Shown one piece after another: positions 42,143 through 53,636 of a stretch of DNA of 64,000 nucleotides. Under the pieces are notes generated by a model. That model saw only the letters and a program-made list of their open reading frames with translations. It did not search any database and was not told where the DNA came from. A program made the translations under genes and the position numbers. Every line of letters starts with the position of its first letter. The stretch's first letter is position 1. The DNA comes from Pollenia angustigena. Taxonomy: Eukaryota; Arthropoda; Insecta; Diptera; Polleniidae. The stretch spans positions 284,500,067 to 284,564,066 of the forward strand of contig OV884056.1 in the NCBI GenBank assembly GCA_930367215.1, read 5' to 3'.

Positions 42143-42401
42143 ATATAATATGTTTTGAAAGTTATCATAATTTAGTTGTTAGAAAATGATTATTTTTTCG
42201 ATCAACAATACTCAAATTTATAATTGCGATCAACATTGATATGTTTACAGTAATCATAATATTGTGGATATTAAATAAAAATATCAATTATTTGTGTACG
42301 GCAACAATATATTGTTACATTTAACATAGTGTTGTTGCCGTAACCATGCCCAACCAAATATTTTTCTCTGCGTGTAGCACAACATTCTTATCCTACTTTT
42401 T

Positions 42402-43907
42402 ATACCCACACTATTGTATGTGAAGAGGATATTATGTATTTGTAAAAATGTGTGTAACACATTAAAATATAGGTTCTGGACCATACCTTTTATTATACCG
42501 ATTGATTCAGAATCAATTTCAGAATCCATTTAACGATGTCCGTCCTTCAATCAGGCTGGCTGGTTGTCTGTCCAAGATAACCTTGTGCGCAAATTACAGG
42601 TCGTAATTTTAGAAATAATTTTATCAAATTTTGCACATATGTGCGCATAGAGAAAGGGACCAGTAAGGTAAAGGGAGCAGTAAAAACCAACTACACAAAA
42701 CAAGAGGTAGGGACGACCTAAGCGCGTTTTCAAGGTTGGCCAACAAGGTTGAGATGTGTCGCTTTCAAATGAGACCAATACCAACACGCTCAGTGATGGT
42801 ACACCAAAGATACAGGCATTTAAATCTTTAAAATTGCAAAACCCTTAGGTCCCTTTCTATTTTGCGCGTCACATACATATATGTATATGTACCCTGCCGT
42901 CAAATGAGTAGCTAACTACAAAAAAAAGCCAACTTTAAGTTAGCTTGTATAGACTAACTTAAAGCCAACTACTAAGCTATGCAAAATTTACATTAACCAA
43001 AGTGTATACAAACACTTTGAATTTTAAGTAGAGAGAGCCAAGTCGATTGGCAAACAAACGGCTCCAAGACCCACAAAGGATTTAATTATTTAGGGCAATT
43101 ATTACAATATAAGGAGTAGAAACTGGTAATCGGTAATGGCCAGGTTATACTTTAATTAAAAAATTAAATAAAATAACTAAATACAATTTTAATAAAATAG
43201 TTAATTTAAAAAAACCAACTTAAAGTAGTAAGTTAATAGCTACCTACAAAAAGTTAACTTTAAGTTAACGGCTAGGTAGCAAACTTTAAAGTTAACTGCA
43301 AGTAATGCAGAGTCGGACAATTGACTACTTCCTAGGACATCGCAATGTTAAAATAGTTAGTTAATTCCATATAAAAGTAATACAAGTGTCAACCAACACT
43401 ACTTGAGAAATAGTTAGCTTTCAGTTAATTTAAAGTTAACTGAATGTCCGACAGGGTATGTATGCGTTGATTCACACAAGGTCAATGCCTTTTCAAAAGC
43501 GGAGAAGTGTTAATTTTTTTCATAGCCAATATGCAAAATTCTTTCCGGAATAGGGTTTCGTGCCCATTAACCATCATGTTTTGTAGACATTTGGGTTTAA
43601 TTTGGTTCAAAAATATTTTGTTGCAACCTATGTACATAAATCAGCAAAACTATTTTTATTAGAATCGGTCCATATTTGACCACAGCTCCCATACGAATAC
43701 ACTTATAATAAGTTACCTTAATAATAAATTCTATATTATCTCATAGTAGTTATCATAGTTATAGTAGTAGTTGCTTAGAAAATATTTGGCACAAAAGTCT
43801 CTTATGTTAATCTTAACCTCACAACATACTATTTTTGGCGGAAACATGATCACCCAAATACTGTTATGTAGGGTCTGGCTTGATCGACTATACTTTCTTA
43901 CATTTTT
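42402..43907 (+). mobile_element. Helentron-like element, diverged, interrupted
   Basis: Begins 'tttatacccacactattgta', passes 'aacgatgtccgtccttcaat' and 'ggttgtctgtcc', and ends 'ggtctggcttgatcgactat' plus 'actttcttac'. The same start and end flank 51886-52639. It is opened by a second element at 42891-43457. Confidence 0.65.
42891..43457. mobile_element. 567-bp nested element, TIR ACCCTG(C/T)CG
   Basis: ACCCTGCCGTC at the left, GTCCGACAGGGT inverted at the right. Both subterminal regions repeat 'agttagctac', 'aactttaagttaac' and related words. Non-coding. Confidence 0.65.
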
Positions 43908-44281
43908 TGTGTTAAAATTGGCTTCTTTACTCTATAATTTTAATCTGTTACCAGTACAGTTATTATCGTTATTATTTAACAAGAACTTTTTTTGTGTCGT
44001 TAGCTACCGACATTGTTTGCCGATAAAAATTGTTAAAATTTCATTACAGAATGGCTCTTGACGAAAATTATCGTTAGCTTACGAATTTTGACCACTTAAC
44101 GACAATTTTTTGTCGTTAAAAATACCTATTAGAAAAATAATATTTTTTATCAAGCCCGAAAATTACGGTCTCTAAATTAACCTATAATATTTTTGTATTT
44201 TACTAGTAATTTGTCTTTAGACAAAATTTTGATTGTCTTTTACATTTGTATAATAACAAAAACTTGAAAAATGGATTCTTA

Positions 44282-44646
44282 AAGCTTTGTTCACAATCAG
44301 AGCAACAATTTCGTTTTTTTTTTCTTCTTATTTCTTCTCAAAGAATTTCATATATTTTCCTTTCATTTTTCAAACAAAAATGTTACTAAAGTTTTTTAAC
44401 AAGTAAAGTCAACTTTTACTTCACCAACAATTTGTATGAAATTGTTAATGACGTTTATAATAATTTTATTTAGTTTTGAATGAATGTTTTAACAAAATGT
44501 TCCAACAAATAAAAATAAATACGTAATATTGTTGTGGGCAAAATTTTCAAATGGTTTCTTTATTTAAAATGTGTGTGGTCGCGAAAAAATTGTTGCTCTT
44601 TTATGAACCCCAATGATAAAGTTGCTGCCTATTGTGAACGAAGCTT
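44282..44646. mobile_element. TA-flanked MITE family A, copy 2 (uninterrupted)
   Basis: AAGCTTTGTTCACAATCAGA at the left, ATTGTGAACGAAGCTT at the right, TA on both sides (44280-44281, 44647-44648). It is the reference copy for the interrupted 30590-32815 element. Confidence 0.85.
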
Positions 44647-44785
44647 TAAACTTCCCGGTTGCCTTTCTAGTATTTTATTGATTCGAATTACATTCCTACG
44701 AACTTGACTAAAATATGTGAAACATTATTCCTGTAATCCCACTTAGTGTGCGGTCCTATTAAAATAACTGTCTAAAATTTGTGTA

Positions 44786-45040
44786 CCTAAAGCACTTTTT
44801 TTTGTCGGTTGCAAATATCTCCCATACCACCGCATCAAATTTAATGAATGATATCTCATTTTAAAGCTTATTTCTAACACTAATGACGAAAAATAATTAG
44901 AAATTGAAAAATTAATATTTTCATTGATAAAAATTAAATTTTAAAATGTATTGAAGTTACTAAAATTTCTATTAATTATTTTCATTTTATGTTACAAAAA
45001 TGACAACTAACGGTGCGAAATATTCGCACGGGTCATCTAG
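44786..45040 (+). mobile_element. Short non-autonomous Helitron, longer copy (255 bp)
   Basis: Begins '(c)ctaaagcactttttttt' and ends CTAG before T. A GTGCGAA..TTCGCAC hairpin sits 10-11 nt before the end, the classic Helitron 3' signature. The first 150 bp and last 30 bp match 46940-47120. Confidence 0.8.
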
Positions 45041-46411
45041 TTTTAAAATAAAATGAAAATGAAAACACAAGCATAAAATCATTTTCACTTTTATACCTAC
45101 AGTAAAAGTTAATTTACAATATCTTTTTAGTCATTTTAATTGTCAATCTTTAAAATACATATAATAAATTTTTCTTAACAACTACAAATATTGTATTTGT
45201 ACATTCGAGAAATTTAATTGTTATTATTATTTTCCATGCCAATAGACAAAAGTCAACGTTTAAGGTTACGAACAAGGTTATTGCACACTCTCACACACAC
45301 GTGATTTGTGTGGTTAAATGGGGACGTGTTAGAATATAAATACTCTCTGTTCACAACAAACATTTTGGAGAAGGAATTGAGCCAAACAAGTTGTTAACAA
45401 TAAAAGAACATTTAATGACCCATCTCATACTCGTATAACAGCAAATTATAACAAATTTAAAAAAATAGGCAAGAAACTAGAAAAGTACAATTCAAGGCGA
45501 ATTCAACCTAGGTGACCTTAGCTTGCTACGTAAGCAACAGCTGATTACTAACCATGTGTCAAAATGCTAAACCGTTCGCTTAGCTAAATCTCGATCGCTA
45601 AAATGCGATGACATTAAAAGCTAAACTTACGGCGAATTAAATGTGTGTGGCATTGCCAAATTAAGCAATGCACGTTAGTGCCAATTCACACACATCAAGT
45701 TTGACTCGTCAAGTCTAAAGCTTTTGGGAGAGAAGGGAAAAAAGTATACCAAATAATAGCTTTTGCGAATTACAGAATACGGCTGCTGGGGAGTCTTTCA
45801 TAAATTATACAATTTTCACCTTGAATTATGAAATTTAAAACGTTTTCAAATTATAAAGCGCCTCATCCATTTGTGCCGGTTCACACACGTCAAATCAAAT
45901 CTCGAAATCAACCATAATATGGTAAAAAGTATCCAAAATTTGTTCAAAATTTACCATATTTTGGTTAATGTTCACCATAAAAATGTCCAAGTTCACCATA
46001 TTATGTTCAACATTTACCATTATTCCAAATGTGACAAAAAATAGTAGTTTTAACTAGGAATGTAATGATACACCTTTTTGCCGATACGATACCGATACTA
46101 AAAAATAAATATCGGCGATACCGATACGAATATTAAATTTGAATTCAGGGTAAAATAAAAAAACTCAAGTAGAGTAATTTCTTTTTATACCTACAAAATT
46201 ACAGTGAAGAAGATTTTTAATATTTAAAATAATTACAAATAATATTTTTGTTTTAAAAACAAAGTACATATTTTCAACTTTTAAGGAGATAGACGGTTTC
46301 GTACCTCCTCTTTAAGCAGACCCTCAGTGGAAAATGGTATCGCAGAGGTGAATGAAATAGGGTTGCCAGATACCAAGAGTCAAATAACTAGATAATAGAA
46401 AAAATTCACCT
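45041..46411. other. AT-rich stretch with repeat fragments
   Basis: Holds a one-ended CAAGGCGAATTC MITE fragment at 45493, fragments of the 35125 palindrome (45676-45740, 45871-45890), and a block of 'ttcaccata(t/a)ttatg' words at 45905-46020 that recalls element Q. No gene. Confidence 0.55.
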
Positions 46412-46653
46412 GGGGCCTGATTCTGGCAGTCGTGATCGAGTACTTTCTCGATTCGAAAGCAATTTAATATTTAATTAATTTAGTCAATACTGAACGAATC
46501 GGAATTATATTTTCAGAGTTTTAAAGCATTAATTTGAGTTTCACAATACTAAAAAAATAATTTCGTTTCGTTCAGTATCGACTAAAAGAATTAGAAATAA
46601 AATTGCTTTCGAATCGAGAAATTACTCTATCACGACTGCCAGAATTAGGCCCC
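46412..46653. mobile_element. 242-bp palindromic MITE
   Basis: GGGGCCTGATTCTGGCAGTC and its inverse (GACTGCCAGAATTAGGCCCC). The pairing continues with 'tctcgattcgaaagcaattt' for an arm of roughly 60 bp and further weak pairing inward. Confidence 0.85.
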
Positions 46654-46939
46654 TGGATTCGATAAAATAACTGGACAATTTTAATATGCACCTAACCATA
46701 AGAAAAAGTAACATTTTACTTCATATTTTCATAAAAAACATTTAAAACTCTTATGTCATATTAAAAAACAGTACCAACAACGAGGATTAATTAAAAATTA
46801 AGTCAGTTTGTCGTGTAAATACCACATAAAAGAAGATAAAATTCAATTCGAATAACTGTAAAAATTATGGATCTATGTTGTTTGCTTTTTTTTTTTGTTA
46901 TACGCTGTCAAAGTTGAATCATCATAGGTATATATTATT

Positions 46940-47120
46940 TCTAAAGCACTTTTTTTTGTCGGTTGCAAATATCTCCCATACCACCGCATCAAATTTAATG
47001 AATGATATCTCATTTTAAAGCTTATTTCTAACACTAATGACGAAAAATAATTAGAAATTGAAAAATTAATATTTTCATTGATAAAAATTACGGTGCGAAA
47101 TATTCGCACGGGTCATCTAG
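46940..47120 (+). mobile_element. Short non-autonomous Helitron, deleted copy (181 bp)
   Basis: Starts TC TAAAGCACTT and ends with the same hairpin and CTAG as 44786-45040, but lacks about 75 internal bp. The shared parts show no difference by eye, so both copies are recent. The minus-strand open frame 46873-47109 is a chance frame across it. Confidence 0.8.
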
Positions 47121-47180
47121 TAATATTTTATAATTTAAAAATATTTATTTATTTATTGCAATTTGTGAGAATTGTTTATA

Positions 47181-48207
47181 CAGTACTTTTCGCTTATAGT
47201 CACATCCTTTTGCTGCAACCATAACGCGGACTATATCGCTAATGTAACTATAAGACTAATTCACATATATGCCTCTATGACGCATATAACCGAATTCGAA
47301 TATAATCAAGTTATGTGAATAAAGGAAATTAAAAATGCATATAAATTACACCGACATCAGGCTTATGGTTTTACAACAGAGTTACATACTGCATAAAAAT
47401 AAGTTAAAATAATAACAATATATTTCCTAACTGATATCAACGGCAAAAACTAATTTTTTACGAGTACAGAGTTAATGACAAAAATTAAATGATTTAATTC
47501 ATTCTTTCTTTGGATGGATTCTTGATTCGAAAACTAAAAAGAACTTAGTAAATTTTGCTAATGTGACTATTACTACGTTTATACGCACCACTTATTTGCA
47601 AATAAATATATTGCAAGTAGAGACTATTGCCGCATAAACAGTGTATTAAATTTTTATTTGCGAATAGCTAACTCATGAAAACAATTCCTGATTAACGACA
47701 CTACTTGCAAATAAGATGTTAAGCATTGCCACACTTTTAACCGTTTTACGGTTCTATTTCAATGTGGCACATTTATATGACAACAAAAGTAAAATTAAAT
47801 AAAAAATGTGCAAATAAATTTAAAAATACACAATAATTTTTGATATTTTTCATTTAAAAAATAAAAAGTTTATATACATACAGTGCTACTAAATGAATAA
47901 ATTTTCCATCTGGCATCACTTAAAAATAAGAATTAGACATATAAATAGTAAGTTAGTTAATCGCAAATAATTTTTATTCGCGAATAGGCTACTTATAAAC
48001 GTAGTATATAACGCCATTAATTTGCTTTACTTTTCCCTTTGACTACTGTTGATAAATGGCATATATGGCAAATGTGCTTATATCGCTAAATGGACTATAA
48101 CGTTAATACTTTATATTAAATTTACTTATAGCGGCAAAATAAACAGATAAAATGGACTATTTCGCTAATGTGACTATAAGCGTTGTGACTATAAACAAAA
48201 AGTACTG
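47181..48207. mobile_element. pogo-like MITE, 1.0 kb, TA duplication
   Basis: CAGTACTTTTCGCTTATAGT at the left and AAAAAGTACTG at the right with 'gactataa' and 'cgcttatagtcacatt' words repeated in both arms. TA flanks both ends (47179-47180, 48208-48209). The CAGT..TTCGCTTA terminus resembles that of pogo-type elements, from which the family call is inferred. A second MITE is nested at 47571-48006. Confidence 0.75.
47571..48006. mobile_element. 436-bp nested MITE, TIR TACTACGTTTATA
   Basis: TACTACGTTTATA is inverted at the right (TATAAACGTAGTA), with TAT outside each end as a possible 3-bp TSD. The right half matches 26880-27009. Confidence 0.8.
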
Positions 48208-48512
48208 TAAATGGATTGATCAACTTCAGGTATTTGGCTAATTTATTAATAAATTTTTTTAAAGAAAAATATTGCGGAAATATTAACAATTTTTTTTTTT
48301 TTTTTTTAATTGGTCAAAAGTTCTTTTTAAGGAAATGTTGATTTTCAAAATGTTTATGAGAATACTTGGGCAAAGCTTTTTATACATTTATTCTTAAAAT
48401 ATGATATTTCAGCTTGCATAATCAAAAAAAACCTTTCCCGTTTTTGCCCCATTTGAAAATATTTTAAATTTTGTGAAACACATTAACTTGTTTTTTTCTG
48501 TTTCGTTTAAAT

Positions 48513-48957
48513 CAAGGCGAATTCATGAAGGTGATATTTTCGAGTCATCTGTTTATTGTTTTTTTTTTCCTTGTGTGTATACTGAATGTTAAGCGTTATT
48601 AACATTTTGTGAAAAAATTTGTTAAAATTTAAAATCTAAATACAAGAAAAAAAAACTTATTTAAATGTAATAAAGCAAAAAAAAGTGAACATAAAAACTA
48701 AACAAGAGGATTTTAAAAGGCGTAAGGAATAAGTGGAGCCACAATAAATTTCCAATACAGGAAAAAGATTTACAATCTAAAGCAATTTTGTATAAGTATT
48801 TCATAAACAAACAAATTCCCTTTTTATATTTTCAACCAATAATTTTGACATTCACTCTAACTTTTTACAAAAACAAAATACATAGTATGTTTTAAAAGAA
48901 AGGGATAGCTAGCATAACGCTATCTCATGATGCGGTCACCTTTATGAATTCGCCTTG
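48513..48957. mobile_element. 445-bp MITE of the CAAGGCGAATT family, 8-bp TSD
   Basis: CAAGGCGAATTCATGAAGGT at the left is inverted at the right (ACCTTTATGAATTCGCCTTG). GTTTAAAT is duplicated exactly at 48505-48512 and 48958-48965. Confidence 0.9.
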
Positions 48958-49039
48958 GTTTAAATGATTATTTTAGTTTGTGTTATTTTTCTGAACGCTA
49001 AAATTACAAAAATTGATGTAGAATTGAAATAAAGATTGC

Positions 49040-49273
49040 ATATCGTCGGTCTCATGTAGAAAGGCCCTAACTCGATTTTTTTCGAAATTGAGTTTTTTAG
49101 TTATTCCAATACATTTCCCACAAATACACCTCGTCACAAAAATTTATTTAAATAAAATAAAAAGAAGAAGCCATTTTACATTATGATACATAAAGTTTCT
49201 ATTATGTTTTTGCCTTCTCCTGTAAAGTTGCATTTATGTGAGTTAGGGCCTTTCTACATGAGACCAACGATAT
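49040..49273. mobile_element. 234-bp MITE with about 34-bp TIRs
   Basis: 'atatcgtcggtctcatgtag' then 'aaaggccctaactc' at the left is inverted at the right with one short mismatch region. Non-coding interior. Confidence 0.8.
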
Positions 49274-50264
49274 ATTACTTATTGCTGTTTCATGTGGTCA
49301 CGACATTCACTTCAAAAATTTCGCGCCTTTACCCATAAAACCGCAAAACTTTACCAATGGTTTTATATGCCTCCTATCTTACACAAGTTCTTAATTCATG
49401 TACCCGAAATAGTACCCACAGAGCACACAGAGGCGTCAAGACACAAAAAATATTGTATTTTTTCTGTATTTTTCTTCGAAAGCTTCCCTTTTTGCATTTT
49501 TTGTTTTGATAATGCAATTTGTGTTAATAGTAGCGGCCTGTTTTTACACTTTGCCATTTCACTACCAAAAAACGTGTTCTTTCTCTTTCTTCGAAAGCTG
49601 CCCTCGCAAATGATTTAGGCATTTTTCATACGTCACTTTTTTCATCTCTGTATGCTTTGTGATAGTATCTTATGCTCTATTGCCAATATTTCAGAATCCA
49701 AAAAAATTACTGGCTTCCCTGAATTAATCCTCGTTTTGCATATGTTTCATCCCACTGTGCAACGTATACATAAATTCGCATTGGTATATATTCATTAAAA
49801 TCACATAAAAAGTACATAAACATACAAATTATAAAACAGCCATGTTATGGAAATCGAGTGAAATTGAAATTAATGGAGATTTCCCGTTAATTTATTTTTT
49901 GAAAAACTACCTTTGTTTTTCCGGATTTTAAGATTAGTTCTTATGAAGATAAGCTGTACTCATAGCTTAAAGTATATAAAAAATAAAACAAGTTTGAAAT
50001 GTGTTTCAAGGCAAAATTTTCATACAAATTTTTCTTAAAATACATTTCAAATCCATTTTAATTTTTTATGAATGCGGTGGTTAGAATTTCTGCGCCATGT
50101 TCTTAAATTTTCGGTCAAACATTTAATTGCGCCAGTAAACAAGCTCGTAGGATGGACATGGAATCTCCTTCTCGAAATTATCTTTTAAGATTAATTAAAC
50201 CAAAATACGGTTGTAGGTGACAATAATATGGTTAAATTAAACATAATATGTTGAAAATTATCAA
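49274..50264. other. AT-rich stretch, nothing recognised
   Basis: The open frame 49292-49618 (108 codons) is the longest here, but it has no recognisable domain or codon pattern to support it. Confidence 0.4.
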
Positions 50265-50575
50265 AGTTATTTTTGGGAATACAAAATTTATTATTAATAA
50301 GATTTCTGTATGACGTGCTAAGTTCCCAATTTTTCATATTTGATAAATACACTTAAATTTATTGTTCAGGGAAAGCTAGCTTCTATGCGCATTTCACTGG
50401 TTGCTTAGGCCAGATTATCAGGAAACCTTTTCCAAAGATTTTAGAAAAGCTAAAAATAATTTACAAATAAAACCTTAAAGCGAATAAGAATTATAAGCAC
50501 TCAAAGTCTTACTTGTAACAATACAATAAAGCTTAAACAAAACTCCAACAATAAACAGTGAGTTTATCTTTTTTT
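50265..50575 (-). repeat. Dispersed repeat Z, longer copy
   Basis: Reverse complement of the 57545-57840 and 58585-58800 copies: 'tgggaatacaaaattta', 'cactggttgcttaggccaga', 'cttacttgtaacaatac' and 'gtgagtttatct' in order. The full unit appears to be 300-350 bp. Confidence 0.7.
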
Positions 50576-50579
50576 ACAT

Positions 50580-51397
50580 TTTTCTTTAAAAAATAGTTTT
50601 AAAATAGTTTTGTTGGAGGTGACCATATTAAAACATGTTTTTCTCTGCGTGAAATGAGCATAATAATTACTATGCAGAAAAGTTTTAGTTAGCGAAGCCG
50701 GTGTTTGTTGTACAATAAAGGAGAAAATGCAGAGAAGCTGTAGTTGGTAAAGCACATAAGTGCACTTCCCTAACATTTTGATGTAAAGTTTTGTAAAACC
50801 CGTAATGGTAGCTAAAGAGTTATGAATTGGTCATTGGTCAGAAATGTAGTGGAGAATAGCAGATAGGTATGTATGTATTGCTTTGTTCACACTTGGGTTT
50901 TTAAATGCGTTTAAGCACATCGAACGTGATAATATAAAAATCAAAATGATTTATCATACATGGAAGTGATTTTTTAATCTCTTCAAATTGACATGATAAC
51001 AACTAAATCATTTCATTAATCACTTAAAAAAGTTTTCTCAAACCTACTCGATATAGTGAAATGAAATAATTTTAAATATGCCTTTTGTTTTACTATTTTC
51101 ACAACACTTAATGCTTCAGTTGGTAATCTTTTTACAAGATATTTTTAAATCGTTTTGGTTTGTTGGGTAGTGTTGCAATAGTGGGAGCCATAATCACACA
51201 CACAAACTGATATTTTATTTAATATAGTTCTCATCAAACGCGCATAGTGATGCCAACTCTTTGGACACAAAACGCGTTAGGACGTTTGAAAAACGGGCTA
51301 AAGTGAAAAAAATACGATTTTATCCACATTTTCATGCAATTTAAGACACCAAAAAATTTCAACACAACAATTTATTAAAACACTTATTGAGTATGAG
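50580..51397. other. AT-rich stretch, nothing recognised
   Basis: No gene, array or element termini are supported between repeat Z and the nest that starts at 51406. Confidence 0.4.
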
Positions 51398-51444
51398 ATT
51401 GTTAAGGGGGGTGCTTTAATACCATGTGAGATAAGGCCATGATG

Positions 51445-52993
51445 CAGCGATGGAAAATTGAAAAATTTTGATGGTACTGACCACGAAGCAAAAGAGTAAT
51501 TTTTTCAACATTTTGGTACTTCTTTCAAACACAATTTTTTTTTGGAAAATAAACTTAAAAATAAAATTTAAAATATATATATTTTTTTTGCTTTTATCTC
51601 AGCCATTTATGAACCGAGCTGGCTAAATTTCAACAGCAAAATTCAAATGAGGATATCCGGCATTAAAATATACCAACAAGCAAATATACTTTTGATAAAA
51701 ATAAATTTTGTGTAGGTCGGAGTCTGAGTTCTAGAGTTGGAGTTGAGGTTTTTGTACCGGAGTCGAAGTACCCACAAAAAATTCGCGACTCTGACTCCAA
51801 AATTTTTCGGCATAACAAATTTTAAAAAATATTCTTATACATACTTTCCAATATAAAAATACTTTGGATTTGGCAATGCAATATTTAAACCCACACCACA
51901 ATAGTGGAGAGGGTATTATTCATTTTTATACCCACACCACAATAGTGAAGAGGGTATTATGCATTTGTGCTGATGTGTGTAATGCCTTAAAATAGTGGTC
52001 CTGGACCCACTTTAAAGTATACCGATCTATTCAGAATCACTTTCTGAGTCGAACTAACGATGTCCGTCCAGCTGGCTAGCAGGCTGGCTGGTGGGCTGTC
52101 CATGTAACCTTGTGCGCAAAGTACAGGTCGCAATTTTGGAGATAATTTGATAAGATTTGGGTCATAGGTTCTTATTGGCACAAGCCTATTGAAAATGGGC
52201 CGAATCGTAGGACCACGAGGGAAGATAGGGGGAAATTTCTTCCTCTCAGAAACTATCAAGCCGATTTTAATGAAATTTAAAACATAGATAGAATCATATC
52301 TATATGGACACAAAATGTGTAAATTTTTAAAAAAAATCGATCCACGAGGGGAGATAGGGGCAATTTCTGTCTCTCAAACCAATTTTAATGAAATTTAAAA
52401 CATAGATAGATCCATATCTATAGGGACACATTAGCTATACAGTTTTTAAAAAATAGGACCACAAGGGGAGGCAGGGGGCAATTTCTGCCTCTCACAAACT
52501 TTCAAACCGATTTTCATGAAGTTTATAAACATAGATAAATCCATATTTACATGGACACATAAGCATGATGTGTTTTTAAATACTGTGGTGTTGGGTATCA
52601 TATGGTCGGGCTTGGCCGACTATACTTTCTTACTTGTTAAATATTTATGCGATATTTTTACTAAATCCATTTCTTGCTATATTTAACTATTTAAAAGGTA
52701 CTGCATTAAAAAAAAGAGTTTAAAGTTAAATAAGGACCAGTTTTATATACATTTATTGTTAAGGTTAGATTAGGAGTCGGAGTTGGAATTTCAGCGGTTG
52801 GAGTCGAAAGTGAGTACTTTTTGTTGACGACTCCACAGCCCTGGTTGACAATGTTAAAAAAATGTAAACGCTAAATTCCTAAACAAAGAAGCATAACAAG
52901 AAAGAGTACTAAAACGGACGTGGGGGTACCGAGGTATTTTTGAAAGGAAAAAGTACTTAAAATAGTACCATAGTACCGAATTTTCCATCACTG
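51445..52993. mobile_element. 1.5-kb hAT-type element V, nested in U, 8-bp TSD
   Basis: CAGCGATGGAAAATT at the left and AATTTTCCATCACTG at the right are inverted. CCATGATG is duplicated exactly at 51437-51444 and 52994-53001. The interior includes a 'ggagtcggagttgg' block, whose right end 'gactccacagccctg' (52828-52844) looks like the end of yet another MITE, and the Helentron-like element at 51886-52639. Confidence 0.9.
51886..52639 (+). mobile_element. Helentron-like element with three tandem units, nested in V
   Basis: Starts 'tttatacccacaccacaata' twice in tandem (51888 and 51925), passes 'aacgatgtccgtccagctgg' and holds three diverged units of 117-129 bp (anchor 'ccac(g/a)aggg' at 52213, 52342, 52459). 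It ends 'gggcttggccgactatactt' plus 'tcttacttgtt'. Confidence 0.75.
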
Positions 52994-53636
52994 CCATGAT
53001 GGCTTTATCTCTCATTCAATAGGGAGATAAAGCCTTTTTTCATTTGAATGGGAGATAAAGCCATCATGGCCATAGCTCACATTAGCAATATTAGAAAATG
53101 GCTTTATCTCTCGTTTCAGTTCCGGAGACACTAAAGTTAAGTATTGAAATCTGGCTTCGCATACTGAAGTTTTTCTGCGTGGCGGCTTGCGGCCGTGATT
53201 ACGGGTTTTCTCCTCCAGTGGGACGCGGTAGGTGGCTTCGCTGAATAAAGTTTTCCCGCGTGCGTCACAAGAATAAAAAAAATGTTTTTCAATGATAACT
53301 AAGGATTTTACCTTTTACAGAATGTTTACACCATGCATAACAATATTCCGGAAAAATATGGCTTTATCTCTCATTTGCGAAAAAAAACTATGGCTATATC
53401 TCTCATTTCGCAAAATTTTAAATATGACCTTACCTCTCAATGAATGGGCAACAAGGCCGATATGGCTTTATCTCCCACTCAATTGAGCAATAAAGCCATC
53501 ATGGCCTTATCTCACATGGTTTTAAAGCGCCCCCCATTGTTAATTGATTGTTGTTAAATAAAATATGCAGTTCTATTTTGCCTTCGTTCCATTAACTACT
53601 ATTTATGTATGTGATATTATTCTTGTGAGCTGCAAA

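Larger units (their letters stand above)
40159..42377. mobile_element. 2.2-kb element Q, TIR CTACACGCA
   Basis: 'ctacacgcaaagaaaaaaca' plus 'tggttg' at the left pairs with 'caacca..' and 'tttttctctgcgtgtag' at the right. The arms are made of 'aatcataatattgt'-like words. The element contains a 41-bp tandem array and a nested element at 41265-42142. No transposase frame remains. Confidence 0.65.
51406..53535. mobile_element. 2.1-kb hAT-type element U, 8-bp TSD, outer shell of a nest
   Basis: GGGGGGTGCTTTAATACC at the left and GGTTTTAAAGCGCCCCCC at the right are inverted. ATTGTTAA is duplicated exactly at 51398-51405 and 53536-53543. The native body is largely 'ggctttatctctcatt' repeats at 53000-53500. 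It contains the complete element V. Confidence 0.9.

Noticed and set aside
49292..49618. 108-codon plus-strand open frame
   Set aside because: No domain, no conserved spacing and no supporting signals; AT-rich regions of this size yield such frames by chance.
51987..52313. 108-codon minus-strand open frame
   Set aside because: It falls within the Helentron-like element, antisense to its tandem units.
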